Part shown: positions 1 to 8,582 of the stretch, piece after piece | Layout of the letters: the number at the start of each line of letters is the position of its first letter | Position numbering within the stretch: position 1 is the first letter of the stretch | NCBI GenBank assembly: GCA_029242545.1 | Contig: JAQWTV010000123.1 | Span: forward strand, 1 to 64,000 | DNA from: Roseibacillus sp. | GTDB taxonomy: Bacteria; Verrucomicrobiota; Verrucomicrobiia; Verrucomicrobiales; Akkermansiaceae | Direction of reading: 5' to 3' | DNA length: 64,000 bases | Notes under the pieces: model-generated | Told to the model about the DNA's origin: nothing | Databases searched by the model: none | The model's input: only the letters and a program-made list of their open reading frames with translations | Made by a program: the position numbers and the translations under genes

Positions 1-171
1 AAATTTGTAAACGGTATCCGGGAAGCAGATGGCCGGAAGGGTTTTCTCTGTCTCGAGGCGGAAGGAGCTGAGATCCATTTCCGCAAGGTCAGCATCATGG
101 AGTTGCCGGCTGGACGAGCGGAAGAACTTGGCATGGTCCTTGGGGGAGAGCTAAAGGGAAAGAAGGACTAG
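1..171 (+). CDS. C-terminal fragment of a DUF1080 / 3-keto-disaccharide hydrolase-type protein
   Basis: The window opens inside this gene; the last 56 codons are visible and end with TAG. The segment around residues 14-37 of the fragment ([17 protein letters not shown], then IMELP) matches the end of the DUF1080 jelly-roll domain, where a strand reading roughly 'I.L.SEG.EV.FRNI.I.EL' closes the beta sandwich. Such proteins are usually exported and bind or cleave sugars; some cleave 3-keto-glucosides. A short charged tail (LKGKKD) follows. Catalytic residues and any signal peptide lie outside the window, so the family call is moderate and the substrate unknown. Confidence 0.7.
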   Translation, partial: KFVNGIREADGRKGFLCLEAEGAEIHFRKVSIMELPAGRAEELGMVLGGELKGKKD

Positions 172-239
172 GGCATCGAGCTCGGAACGGCCTGTTCGTG
201 GGTAGGAAGACCTCCTGTTTGAGAGAATTTAACCTCGGG

Positions 240-1328
240 TTATCGGGTGACCAGGTCGGACATCCTCGAGTCCCAGGGCAGCGAAGCCACTTTCTTCAGG
301 TTGCCGTCCGGGGAGACCCGATAGGCGGTGAGGCTTGCCCCGGATGTTGCGGAGACAAGGAGGAATTTGCCGTCCGGAGAGAGGGTCAGGCCCCAAGGGA
401 TTTTGTCGGCCTCGGTCAGGCCAAGGAACTCGGCCTTGCCGTTCTCCAGCACACGGTAGCGGGAGATGCGGTCAAACTCCTGACGGTGTCCACGCAGACC
501 GGCAAAAAGGAATTTACCATCCGGGGTGATCAGTAAGTCGGAGGCGCTCAGGCCGATTTTGGACATCCCAGGGGGCAGAATGCTGAGGTCTTGCTCTGCC
601 TTGAGCTGGCCGTCGGCTTCCCGTCGGTAGGAGGATAGGCCGATGCCCTGTTCGTTGCTGAAATAGACCATGGGCAGGGTGGGGTGGTAGGCCATGTGGC
701 GGGGACCTGAGCCGAGGGGAGGCTTGGCGTCCTTGGGCTCGAGGGGGGTGACCTTCCCCGTCTTGCTGTCATAGGCATACTGCAGAAGGGCGAGGTTTCC
801 CTTTACGTAAGGTATGTAGATGTTCTTGCCGTCTGGCGGCAAGAGGACGCAGTGGGCTTCCCGCTTGCCTTCGTCGACCGTAGTGACGGCCGTCCCGGGT
901 ATGCCCTTGTCATCAAGTGGATAGACGTTGAGTCGGCCGTTCCCGTAGCTGACTCCAAGCAGGTGCTTGTTTTCCTTGTCGAGGGCGAGATAGCAGGACC
1001 CATCGTTGAAATTGACGTTGTGGTGACTATGGTAGGAGCCATCTTTCTTGAGGTGCACTACTGCCCCAGGCACCTTGCCGGGGTCCCCACCTGTCGCCGT
1101 GACATAAAGCAGGGGTTTACTTGGATGCGCGGTGATAACGCGGCCGGGAAAATCGAAATTCACTTTCGTGGCGACCTTGAGGTCGAGGCGGTCTCCTCGG
1201 GGTGTGGCCTTAACAATCCAGAGCGTGTTTTCCTTGGAGCTTGGGGAGTAAATGTGAAAGGGAGTGGAAGCACTTAGTTGAAAGCACGAAAACAAGAAGG
1301 GGATGAGGAGCAGGTAACGCGGAGTCAT
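240..1328 (-). CDS. Exported beta-propeller protein of the lactonase (YbhE/Pgl-like) family
   Basis: A 362-residue protein with an N-terminal signal peptide (about residues 1-20, ending near LSAS). The rest is a series of propeller blades: segments such as VITAHPSKPLLYVT, MAYHPTLPMVYFSN, LLITPDGKFLFAG and GLTLSPDGKFLLVSA recur at blade-length spacing, with the 'H.V..PDGK..Y' core seen in the 6-phosphogluconolactonase-like seven-bladed propellers. Because it is exported, cytosolic 6-phosphogluconolactonase activity is unlikely; extracytoplasmic lactone or sugar-derivative handling fits better, and the DUF1080 gene end just upstream on the other strand is consistent with carbohydrate use. The start ATG has AAAGGAA immediately upstream. 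The substrate cannot be read from the sequence. Confidence 0.75.
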   Translation of the reverse strand: MTPRYLLLIPFLFSCFQLSASTPFHIYSPSSKENTLWIVKATPRGDRLDLKVATKVNFDFPGRVITAHPSKPLLYVTATGGDPGKVPGAVVHLKKDGSYHSHHNVNFNDGSCYLALDKENKHLLGVSYGNGRLNVYPLDDKGIPGTAVTTVDEGKREAHCVLLPPDGKNIYIPYVKGNLALLQYAYDSKTGKVTPLEPKDAKPPLGSGPRHMAYHPTLPMVYFSNEQGIGLSSYRREADGQLKAEQDLSILPPGMSKIGLSASDLLITPDGKFLFAGLRGHRQEFDRISRYRVLENGKAEFLGLTEADKIPWGLTLSPDGKFLLVSATSGASLTAYRVSPDGNLKKVASLPWDSRMSDLVTR

Positions 1329-1355
1329 TTCCTTTTACTGCGGTTGGAACGGGCT

Positions 1356-2387
1356 TCAGTTGTCGCCTGAGTGGTCTTGAAAAATTTGCATGACCATATC
1401 ATCTGGCTGTCGGATAAAAGCGTCGAACTTTCCGTAGAACTCAGCAAGGGATAAACCCATGTGTTTCCTGAATGCAGCGGATTTCCCCATGCGGGGAATA
1501 TCGTGATACCAGTCCCTCAGTACGGTTGTTTCGTCGAGTGCAAGAACATGAACGAGGTATGCCGTGGCCCACGCGCCGAGCATATAATAGACTTGAGCGA
1601 ATTGATTGCTGTCCCAGTAGCTCTCATTGTTCAGTTGCCAGTCCTGCGTTTGATTCAAGAATTCGTTGATGCTGGGGCGTCCAATGTTGGCTCCCGAGGT
1701 TCTTAATTGGAGCATGTAGTCCTCGAAATCGATGAGCCCCAAGTTATCCATGAATCTGGCGGAGCTGTAGGAGGCCATGCCCTCCGACATCCAGGAGTTG
1801 ATGTTTTTCTCAGAGGCTCGGTCCTGTTTGGTGTCACAGTGTGCCATCTGGAACACATGGTGGTATTCGTGGAGAGCTCCCCATGTATTTTCAACCGGGT
1901 CCTTCTCCCGCCCTTTGGCGTTCGTCGTGACGTCCTCGTAGAGAATGGGTGGGTCCTGGGTCCAGGTCAGTCCGCCTTCAGCCTTGCCCGCTAAAACGGA
2001 CTTGATTTCAGTAACGACGTTCGGGCGCTTGAGAAACTCTTCAACTTGTTCTTCCGCAGTGGGGAAGCGGGAGTCCAGGCTGGCCCGGGTCATGGCCCGC
2101 TGGCGATAGATCTCGCGGACACTTTGCTCGCTGTCAGGTCCCAGCAAATAGACGTAATACGGACCATAATTTCCGAAGTAGTCGATGGCGTATCGCAGTC
2201 CACGTTGATAATTCCTGACCAGCGAACCATCGGCATTCAGCCCATCAGCGACAAACAGGACCGGTTCGACTGTTGCGCCTGCTTCCAAATCTGGAGCAGC
2301 AGTAGTGTTCTCTTGTGGTTCCGGTGCATTCTTCTCTGCACATCCTGCGACGAGCAAGACCGCAAAAAGAGGCACTGGTATTTTCAT
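1356..2387 (-). CDS. Lipoprotein with gluzincin-type metallopeptidase motif
   Basis: A 343-residue predicted lipoprotein: lipobox LVAGC places the lipidated cysteine at residue 16, followed by a low-complexity linker. Residues 173-177 read HEYHH, an HExxH zinc site, and 25 residues further WMSEGMASYSS supplies a glutamate (about E202) in the position of the third ligand of gluzincins (peptidase MA-like clan: 'W..EG.A.Y'). This suggests a membrane-anchored zinc peptidase or a relative with that fold. No assigned family is recognised. I chose the ATG over a TTG one codon upstream. It lies 28 bp from the lactonase gene on the same strand, so the two may be cotranscribed. Confidence 0.6.
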   Translation of the reverse strand: MKIPVPLFAVLLVAGCAEKNAPEPQENTTAAPDLEAGATVEPVLFVADGLNADGSLVRNYQRGLRYAIDYFGNYGPYYVYLLGPDSEQSVREIYRQRAMTRASLDSRFPTAEEQVEEFLKRPNVVTEIKSVLAGKAEGGLTWTQDPPILYEDVTTNAKGREKDPVENTWGALHEYHHVFQMAHCDTKQDRASEKNINSWMSEGMASYSSARFMDNLGLIDFEDYMLQLRTSGANIGRPSINEFLNQTQDWQLNNESYWDSNQFAQVYYMLGAWATAYLVHVLALDETTVLRDWYHDIPRMGKSAAFRKHMGLSLAEFYGKFDAFIRQPDDMVMQIFQDHSGDN

Positions 2388-2441
2388 CAAGAATAGAAAG
2401 TGATTCGCCTGATTGAATTTACCGGCCAGCGGGTCTTGCGA

Positions 2442-3431
2442 TTATTTGTCGGCTATCTTGAGCTGCCGACTGCGGATTTTCGGGCAGATCTCCTTGCCGT
2501 CGGTGAGGTTGGGTTTGTCCGCGATCCCAAGTTGCGAAGGAGATTTGCCGACCCATTGGCTCTCGCGACCCTTGACGTCGATGCGTCCTCTTGAAGGGTC
2601 GATGGTAAGGGTGGTGAAAAGGCTGTCGCGATAAGGACAGGTGTATTCAACGTAGCGGAACCTGGAGTGGACCTCGGGCGGATAGCTCTTGTTCCGGTAG
2701 GAGCCGCCGACCCATTTGTAAGAGGCCGAGTTAACGTGCAGATAGGAAATCCTGCCCACGCGGGCCACGTGGTCAATGTGGGTGTGCCCGTTGACCGCCA
2801 GCAGGACCTTGTCGGCGGCGGAGTTCAGCAACTTCTGGACCTCTTCCGCGTTATCGATAGTCGATGGACCCGCCAAGGGCTGATGGGAGATGACGAGAAT
2901 CGGTCCCTTGAGGGTTTTTAGCTGTTTTGCGAGCCACGCAAGCTGTTTCTCCCCGATGTGCGCGGGGTAACCACCCTTGTGTTTTTCTGGTTTCTCGTTG
3001 CCATCGAGGACAATCAGTTCCAGTCCGTTCACGTTCTCAGTGTAGTAGCGTCCCTTCATGCCCCAGAGCTTCGCGACCTCATCAAAAGAGTGCCCATCAT
3101 CAATCTCGTGGTTGCCGAGAACGTGCAGGGTCCTGGGGTGGGCCTCCTCAAAGGCCCTGCTGACGACCCCGTTTTTCTTCGTAGGATAAGCGAAGTCACC
3201 GAGTTGGAGAAGGGCATCGGGCTTTTCTTCCTTCATGGCATCGAGGAAGTCCTGCAGTCTCGCCGGTCCATCGTGCATCACGTCCTGGTGCAGGTCGGCG
3301 ATCATGCCGAGCTTGATGGGAGTCTTTATGTTCGCCAGAGAGGCCATGACCTGGCGGGGCAGGATGATTGAGGTCGCCACGACACCGGTAGTGCGGATGA
3401 AGTCCCGTCGGGGGGAGAGGAATTTTTTCAT
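2442..3431 (-). CDS. Tat-exported calcineurin-like metallophosphoesterase
   Basis: A 329-residue protein with a twin-arginine-like leader (SPRRDFIRTTG, then a hydrophobic stretch). The calcineurin-like motifs are complete and in order: D46-x-H48 (ADLH), GD79, GNHE at 106-109, H183 (ISHQP) and GHTH at 215-218. These residues hold a two-metal centre. The protein is about the length of exported metallophosphoesterases found beside sulfatases and sugar-catabolism genes in this phylum. The phosphoester substrate is not evident. The last 60 residues, rich in Lys/Arg, are not part of the catalytic core. Confidence 0.85.
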   Translation of the reverse strand: MKKFLSPRRDFIRTTGVVATSIILPRQVMASLANIKTPIKLGMIADLHQDVMHDGPARLQDFLDAMKEEKPDALLQLGDFAYPTKKNGVVSRAFEEAHPRTLHVLGNHEIDDGHSFDEVAKLWGMKGRYYTENVNGLELIVLDGNEKPEKHKGGYPAHIGEKQLAWLAKQLKTLKGPILVISHQPLAGPSTIDNAEEVQKLLNSAADKVLLAVNGHTHIDHVARVGRISYLHVNSASYKWVGGSYRNKSYPPEVHSRFRYVEYTCPYRDSLFTTLTIDPSRGRIDVKGRESQWVGKSPSQLGIADKPNLTDGKEICPKIRSRQLKIADK

Positions 3432-3593
3432 TTTAGGTTCTCTCTATTACAAGGAAAGCGAAGCGTTACAAGCCATGACCAGATCTGGCAGACGGTGATA
3501 TTGGGGCGGGGAGCACCCGCAGGCCTTGCTGCAGAAACAGGCATGGGAAGCACTGCTTGTGCAGGTCAGTCCAAGGACCCGCATCTTCTGGAT

Positions 3594-4100
3594 TTACCTG
3601 ATAAATTGGATGGGGCCCTTGCGCTTGGGCACGACGACAGCCTGATAGGTGCCTATGCCCCCCTGTTGGTTCGCGGATCCGGTTTCGCCGAGGTCGGGAT
3701 CCGAAATTCGGACAATCAGGGCGTTCTTATCAGCGACAATAGACTCAAACTGGGGCGAGACGTACATGCTGTCGGACCGGATAGCTACCAGTATCATGTT
3801 GTTCTCGAAATCGATGGCCGGCTTCCCGAGTAGGGGGTCATCACTGGGAGGGGCTGGCCTTGTTCTGGTGATTTTGCGCTTCGGGATCCTCACCACAAAG
3901 GCTTCGTAGTCGGCCTGGTTGCGGATAATTAGCTCAGATGGCTCGGGAGATTGCTCATTGGGATCTAGTGTCAGCCGCCCTTCGTAGGAGGCCATAACTT
4001 GTAATTTCGCGGTAGTCTCGTCTCCCGCTTCCAGAGACTCTTCTGCCGGACCGCACCCTGTAATCATAATGGCTGCCAAAAGGGTTGTTAGTGCTTTCAT
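3594..4100 (-). CDS. Predicted lipoprotein, family unknown
   Basis: A 168-residue protein with a short lipoprotein signal: MITGC gives a lipidated cysteine at residue 16. The mature part has an acidic linker and then alternating beta-type segments (ELIIRNQADYEAFVVRIP, NNMILVAIRSDSMYVSP, ALIVRISDPD, GTYQAVVVPKRKGPIQFI). The pattern 'I.N..DYE.FV...P ... DF.N.M.LVA' resembles small periplasmic beta-sandwich domains in which a Tyr/Glu-rich strand leads into 'DF....VI', but I cannot name a family. It lies among other minus-strand lipoprotein genes and is separated from both neighbours, so it may be monocistronic. Confidence 0.55.
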   Translation of the reverse strand: MKALTTLLAAIMITGCGPAEESLEAGDETTAKLQVMASYEGRLTLDPNEQSPEPSELIIRNQADYEAFVVRIPKRKITRTRPAPPSDDPLLGKPAIDFENNMILVAIRSDSMYVSPQFESIVADKNALIVRISDPDLGETGSANQQGGIGTYQAVVVPKRKGPIQFIR

Positions 4101-4152
4101 AGGTAAGAAGATTCCGGCCCGTGGCCCTATGGCATGAAAGGTTCGATGAGTT

Positions 4153-4899
4153 TTATTCCTCCTCAGCTTTTAACTCGTCGTCGGTTTTGGCGTCATGTTT
4201 ACGGAGAAATTCAGAAGTCTTATTGCGCCCGTTGGCCAAGGCCTCGTCCAGTGCTGTATGGCCTTTTGCGTTGCGCTCATTGACGTGAGCTCCGTTGGCA
4301 ATGAGAAGGGCGCATACCTCAGAAGCATGCTTTTCTGAGTAACTTCGAGAGACTTGATGCAGAGCTGTCTCTCCGTCCGATTTAAGCTTCACATTTACAT
4401 CAGCGCCCCTGGCGATAAGTAATTTCGTCAGATTCAGGTAACTTCTGGTGCCACCTTGAGCTGCGCCATGTGTTGCCGAGAATAAAGCAGTCTCTCCCGA
4501 GCGTCTGGTTCTGGCGTTTACATCGGCTCCCGCGTCGATGAGTAATTTGGCGATTTGCATGTTAGCGGCCATACTGGCCAGATGCAGTGGAGTGTGGTGG
4601 GTGTCGTCGGGCGCATTGACTTCAGCTCCCCGGTCAATGAGGAGTTCCGCCATCTTGAGATGGCTCCCTTTCCGTCCGCTGTTTGCAGCATGATGTAATG
4701 GAGTCATGCCGGGCTCATCCTGAAGATTTACATCCCCCCCCTTGTCCAGATAGAGTTCCACTGCGGCAATATCCCCGGCTGAGACATTGGCCAGCATTTG
4801 CGCTTCAGCACGGCCCAGATAAACTGAATCTACGTGTGGGTCGCAACCCAAGGAAAGAAGCGTCATGAGCAATAGGAGGACGGAGTTTCTGATGGTCAT
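4153..4899 (-). CDS. Ankyrin-repeat lipoprotein
   Basis: A 248-residue protein with lipobox LLSLGC (cysteine near residue 19). About five ankyrin repeats follow, recognisable by TPLHHAA, TPLHLAS, ETALFSA, ETALHQV and HTALDEAL, each paired with a second helix ending in 'LLI..GADVN'. Repeats three and four carry small insertions (AQGGTRS and SRSYSEK) in the loop between helices. The C-terminal tail is highly charged (DDELKAEEE). Ankyrin arrays mediate protein contacts; anchored to a membrane, this would act in the periplasm or at the surface. No enzymatic domain is present and the partner is unknown. Confidence 0.85.
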   Translation of the reverse strand: MTIRNSVLLLLMTLLSLGCDPHVDSVYLGRAEAQMLANVSAGDIAAVELYLDKGGDVNLQDEPGMTPLHHAANSGRKGSHLKMAELLIDRGAEVNAPDDTHHTPLHLASMAANMQIAKLLIDAGADVNARTRRSGETALFSATHGAAQGGTRSYLNLTKLLIARGADVNVKLKSDGETALHQVSRSYSEKHASEVCALLIANGAHVNERNAKGHTALDEALANGRNKTSEFLRKHDAKTDDELKAEEE

Positions 4900-4977
4900 G
4901 AGAAGTAAATGTCCAGAGAGCGATTACTTGCATGTGGGTTGGATCCTCGCCGCAGTAATTCCCTATTGATGCTCGAT

Positions 4978-6354
4978 TCAGGCCCGGACGGAGGAAAGTT
5001 GGCCAGTGCTGTCAGCAAATCGCTCGCGCTCTACTCCGAGAATGTCCAACTGAGTAAGCCAAAGGTTGGCAAGAGGGGTTCCTTTGGGGCAGTGGATATG
5101 TTTACCAAGTTGAAGTGCTCCTCGGCCGCCACCGGCAACAACAATGGGAAGGTCGTTGTATTGGTGAGTTGTGCCATCTCCAAGGCCCGCCCCCAGGGTG
5201 AAAATCGTATTGTCAAGGAGTGTCGATCCATCTCCTTCCTGGATATGACTCATTTTCTCGATCATTCTCGCATATGCTTCCACGTGGAAGGCGTCTAGCT
5301 TGAGTAGGTCGTCAACATGCTTTTTCGGATTGTGAGTCATGCCGTGGTGACTTCGAGGTTGCTCGAGAATTCCTTCGTATTTGAGAGTGGTTCCCCAGCG
5401 CTCTGCCCCGATCATCAGGGTGCTCACGTTGGTTAGGCCTGTCTGCAGGGCGGCAATCATCAGGTCGCCCATCAGGTAGATATACTCCTTGCGGGGGAGG
5501 AGTCCCTCGCCTGGCCGCGCAATGCTGACCGGTTTCATATCGGCCCGCATGGAGTCGACTCTATCGAGGCGCTGTTCGATCGATCGAACTGACTCAAAAT
5601 ACTCGTTAAACTTATCCCTGTCAGCAGTCCCAAGGTGTTTCTGGAAGCTTTTGGCGTTCCCGAGAACCAGATCTGTGATGTTGCGCGAGCGGACGTTGTT
5701 ACGTGTTCCGAAGAGTCGGTCATAGACCTTGCGCGGATTCCTCATTGAGGGAGCGACGTGCCCCGGCCCATACCATGACATATTGTCAAAATATATTGAT
5801 TCAATGTTATCCTTGGAGTCGTTGCAGCTCAGTTCAAGGGTGGGGAAGGGGCTTGCTTGGCCGATGGCATCCGATGCAACGTGATCAAGCGTTCGAGCAA
5901 TAGGATAGGCTGAACCTTCTACTCCGAAAGGGGCAGCTTCGGAAAGGAAACAGGAGGCTGCCTGTGCGTGCGAGTCGGTTCCGTGCTGGAAAGTGCGATC
6001 CAGTCCGGTAATCAGCGAGACCTGTTCGCGGAAGGGATGAAGAGCCTTGAGTGTCGGCGTAAAAGTCATCTCATGCTGGCCGACCGGAGTCTGCTGGCCC
6101 TCGAAGCGCCAAACATTGTTCTGTCCTGCAAAGTTAGGGAGGTTCCGGTCGGACTCCCCCGGGAAGAATCCCCTGCGAGTCATTCCGTTAGGCATGTAAA
6201 AGAAGGCGAGTCGTGTCGCCGGTGCTCCGCCCGAAGTTGCCGCGGGGGATGCGGCGACACTTTCGAGATGGGGAAGGCTCAGGGCGGCTCCGCCAATGCC
6301 AGTCAGGAACTTTCTTCGAGAGAGAGCTCCCGACGCATCTGATTTTTTCCTCAT
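4978..6354 (-). CDS. DUF1552 family exported protein
   Basis: A 458-residue protein with a Tat-type leader (SRRKFLTGIGGAALSLP). Hallmarks of DUF1552 are present: RLAFFYMPNGM near the N-terminus, a central SLITGLD, and LGAGLGDGTTHQYNDLPIVVAGGG near the C-terminus, the last resembling the end of the alkaline-phosphatase-like DUF1501 fold. It overlaps the upstream DUF1592-type gene by 4 bp (ATGA), so the two are translationally coupled. In Planctomycetes and Verrucomicrobia this pair is repeatedly found together; a role in periplasmic degradation or electron transfer is suspected but the biochemical function is unknown. A 14-bp palindrome lies inside the gene (see separate entry). Confidence 0.9.
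   Translation of the reverse strand: MRKKSDASGALSRRKFLTGIGGAALSLPHLESVAASPAATSGGAPATRLAFFYMPNGMTRRGFFPGESDRNLPNFAGQNNVWRFEGQQTPVGQHEMTFTPTLKALHPFREQVSLITGLDRTFQHGTDSHAQAASCFLSEAAPFGVEGSAYPIARTLDHVASDAIGQASPFPTLELSCNDSKDNIESIYFDNMSWYGPGHVAPSMRNPRKVYDRLFGTRNNVRSRNITDLVLGNAKSFQKHLGTADRDKFNEYFESVRSIEQRLDRVDSMRADMKPVSIARPGEGLLPRKEYIYLMGDLMIAALQTGLTNVSTLMIGAERWGTTLKYEGILEQPRSHHGMTHNPKKHVDDLLKLDAFHVEAYARMIEKMSHIQEGDGSTLLDNTIFTLGAGLGDGTTHQYNDLPIVVAGGGRGALQLGKHIHCPKGTPLANLWLTQLDILGVERERFADSTGQLSSVRA
5277..5290. other. 14-bp perfect palindrome resembling the core of a parS site
   Basis: The sequence CTTCCACGTGGAAG equals its own reverse complement. Its central 12 bases TTCCACGTGGAA match the core of the parS variant TGTTCCACGTGGAACA, but the outer two bases on each side do not match. 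It lies inside the DUF1552 coding region, where it encodes part of FHVE, so chance coding is possible. A parB gene is 7.5 kb away. Weak candidate. Confidence 0.25.
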
Positions 6355-8453
6355 GGGGTCTTTTCCGTTCCTATAGGTTGCGTGTTTTTATAGCTGAAGG
6401 GCTCACTCATAGCGATCATCTTCATGATCTTCCGCAGAGAATCGTCTCCTGCGAGGGCTCGCTTCGTAATCGTGTTGAGGGCTGGGGAGTCCGCTGGTCC
6501 AAGTTCGCGGCCGAGTGCAAATGAGAGGAGATGGGCTGCGAACCCTCGTATGAATCTTTGACGCTCTTTCAGGAGGGTCTCCTTGAATTCCACCGGGTTG
6601 CTGAATTTGTGACGGTTGTAGAGCTCCCCGCTGGAGTCAATTTCCCGACCATTCTCATAATGCGCCCGCCACTCTCCAGTGGGGCCATAGTTCTCCAGTG
6701 CAAAGCCCAAGGGGTCGATCTTCTCATGGCATCCTGCGCAATCTTCACGCACCCGATGCTCCGCAAATTCTTCCCTGATGGTCATCTTGCTCAGCGTCTC
6801 CTCGTTCGCTGCTGGAAGAGGCGGAATGTCTGCTGGTGGGGGTTCGGGGGGGTCATTAAAGATGACTCCGTTGATCCACGCTCCACGAGTAATGGGGAGG
6901 CTTCGATCAGGATTGGAAGTCATCGTCATCACCGCGGCATTCGTAATTACTCCTCCCCAGCGGGGATCAGTTAGAGGGCGCCTTTTAAAGGTGACGGTTT
7001 GCACGGATCCTCGTTTGCGCTTCTGTTCGCGGCTATATATCGATTCTAAATGCGGGCTGTTCCATGTGAACGCTGGATTCAGAAGTTCAATCACGGATCG
7101 ATCTTCGACGTAGAGCGTCTCGAACAGCAGCAAAGGCTCCATCATCATATGCATGCTGGAGCGATAGGCGCTGAAGTAAAAGTATGGGTGCTTTTTGGGG
7201 TCTGGAATCGATGAGACCAGGCGATCCAGCTGGAGCCACTGCGCTGGAAAAATGTCACAGAATCTCGAGGACCGAGGGTCGATAAGCATTCGTTCAATCT
7301 CCTGATCGAGAATATCTGGATTGCTCAATTCTCCTGTGGCGGCGAGGTCTAGCAGGCGCTCGTCAGGAATGCTGATCCAAAGGAAAAAAGAGAGTCGTGA
7401 GGCGAGTTCGAACGCGTCAATGGGCTCTCTGCCATTGTTTGCGTCCCGGTCATGATCCTGGTCTTCCACGTTATAAAGATACAGGAATTCGGGTGAGGCG
7501 ATGGTAGCGCTGACCAGTGCTTTCATGGTTTCGGTAAAGCCCGCCCCGTTCTGCAGCTCTCTTTCTGCAAATTTGGTGTACCGGTCGAGGGTTTCACTGG
7601 CAACCGGACGCCGAAAGGCTCGAAGCAAGAGGGTATTTAAGCGGTCCCGAATAATTGGGACGACTTCCCTCTGGTTCTCTGGTGGCGAAGCAAAGATCGC
7701 GTCCCATGTGCGGCATTCCCGGGGATTGAGATCTTTGCTGTCCACGATCGAGTAGGAGAGCTGGAGGAATTGCTCCATAAGAAGGGGAGACAGGGTGAGG
7801 TGGTCGGCACGATTGTCGAATCCGTGCTCGGCGCGCCGATCCTGCGGATAGGCTGCTACCCCCCGGAATCCCTCGGGGCGCTCGCCATCATGATCCTTGC
7901 CTAGTGGTCGGTTCTGGACCCGAACCGAAGCCGGCATCTTTCCTGATGCGGGTTTAAAGTAGTCAGAGCGTCTGCGCATCAGTCGCTCAGGCATCCAGAA
8001 GATGTCGCGCTGTAGTCCCAGAAGGTCTTTGACCGCATTGTTGTACTGAAACCGGGTCATTCTCCCGATGGGAGTAGGCTCAAAGGGAATCTTTCCGAGT
8101 GAACGGTCGAGTTCCTTCTTGAGGTGAGCTATTAGCCTTATTCTATCCGGATCTGGCAAAGGCTTGGATTTCTTGGGCGGCATTTCGCCATCCGAGAGAA
8201 CAGCTACGAGGTCCTCCATTAAATCAGGATGGAGGCCAGGGCTGTCGTTACTTTCAAGCGCTACGAGATCAAGATCTCCCTTGGTCTTTCCGTCTCCGTG
8301 ACACTTGTAGCAGTGGTCCGCTAGTAGATCCTGAAACTGCGCGGGAGAAAGGGAGTCGAGGTGACCCGTGCCAGATTCCGCTGAGAGCACGGAGCCGATC
8401 GAGGCAATCGTGGTGATCCCGAGGCCGAGACAGTACTGGACTAGGATGGGCAT
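6351..8453 (-). CDS. DUF1592/DUF1588/DUF1585-type exported cytochrome c protein
   Basis: A 700-residue exported protein (signal about residues 1-25). An N-terminal haem-binding motif CYKCH (around residue 47) starts a Planctomycete-type cytochrome c domain, followed by DUF1587 (RMTRFQYNNAVKDLLG, about residue 130), the RAFRRPV segment (about 280), DUF1592 (ASRLSFFLWISIPDERLL), DUF1588 with a second CAGCH motif (VREDCAGCHEKIDPLG) and a DUF1585 tail ending in FALGREL. It couples by ATGA overlap to the DUF1552 gene. Two CxxCH sites imply two haems and redox activity in the periplasm. The linker between the cytochrome and the repeat domains looks short, making the protein somewhat smaller than many relatives. 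Exact reaction unknown. Confidence 0.88.
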   Translation of the reverse strand: MPILVQYCLGLGITTIASIGSVLSAESGTGHLDSLSPAQFQDLLADHCYKCHGDGKTKGDLDLVALESNDSPGLHPDLMEDLVAVLSDGEMPPKKSKPLPDPDRIRLIAHLKKELDRSLGKIPFEPTPIGRMTRFQYNNAVKDLLGLQRDIFWMPERLMRRRSDYFKPASGKMPASVRVQNRPLGKDHDGERPEGFRGVAAYPQDRRAEHGFDNRADHLTLSPLLMEQFLQLSYSIVDSKDLNPRECRTWDAIFASPPENQREVVPIIRDRLNTLLLRAFRRPVASETLDRYTKFAERELQNGAGFTETMKALVSATIASPEFLYLYNVEDQDHDRDANNGREPIDAFELASRLSFFLWISIPDERLLDLAATGELSNPDILDQEIERMLIDPRSSRFCDIFPAQWLQLDRLVSSIPDPKKHPYFYFSAYRSSMHMMMEPLLLFETLYVEDRSVIELLNPAFTWNSPHLESIYSREQKRKRGSVQTVTFKRRPLTDPRWGGVITNAAVMTMTSNPDRSLPITRGAWINGVIFNDPPEPPPADIPPLPAANEETLSKMTIREEFAEHRVREDCAGCHEKIDPLGFALENYGPTGEWRAHYENGREIDSSGELYNRHKFSNPVEFKETLLKERQRFIRGFAAHLLSFALGRELGPADSPALNTITKRALAGDDSLRKIMKMIAMSEPFSYKNTQPIGTEKTP

Positions 8454-8582
8454 CTTGGAAATCTACGCGGCAGAGCAATTCTATTCCAACTGAATTCCAG
8501 TCCAAATGCCCAGCAATCGATCGGGCGTCCGGAAAATCGAAAGACGTAGCGACCGCTGGAGGTCGTTCTTCCGTAGAATGAA

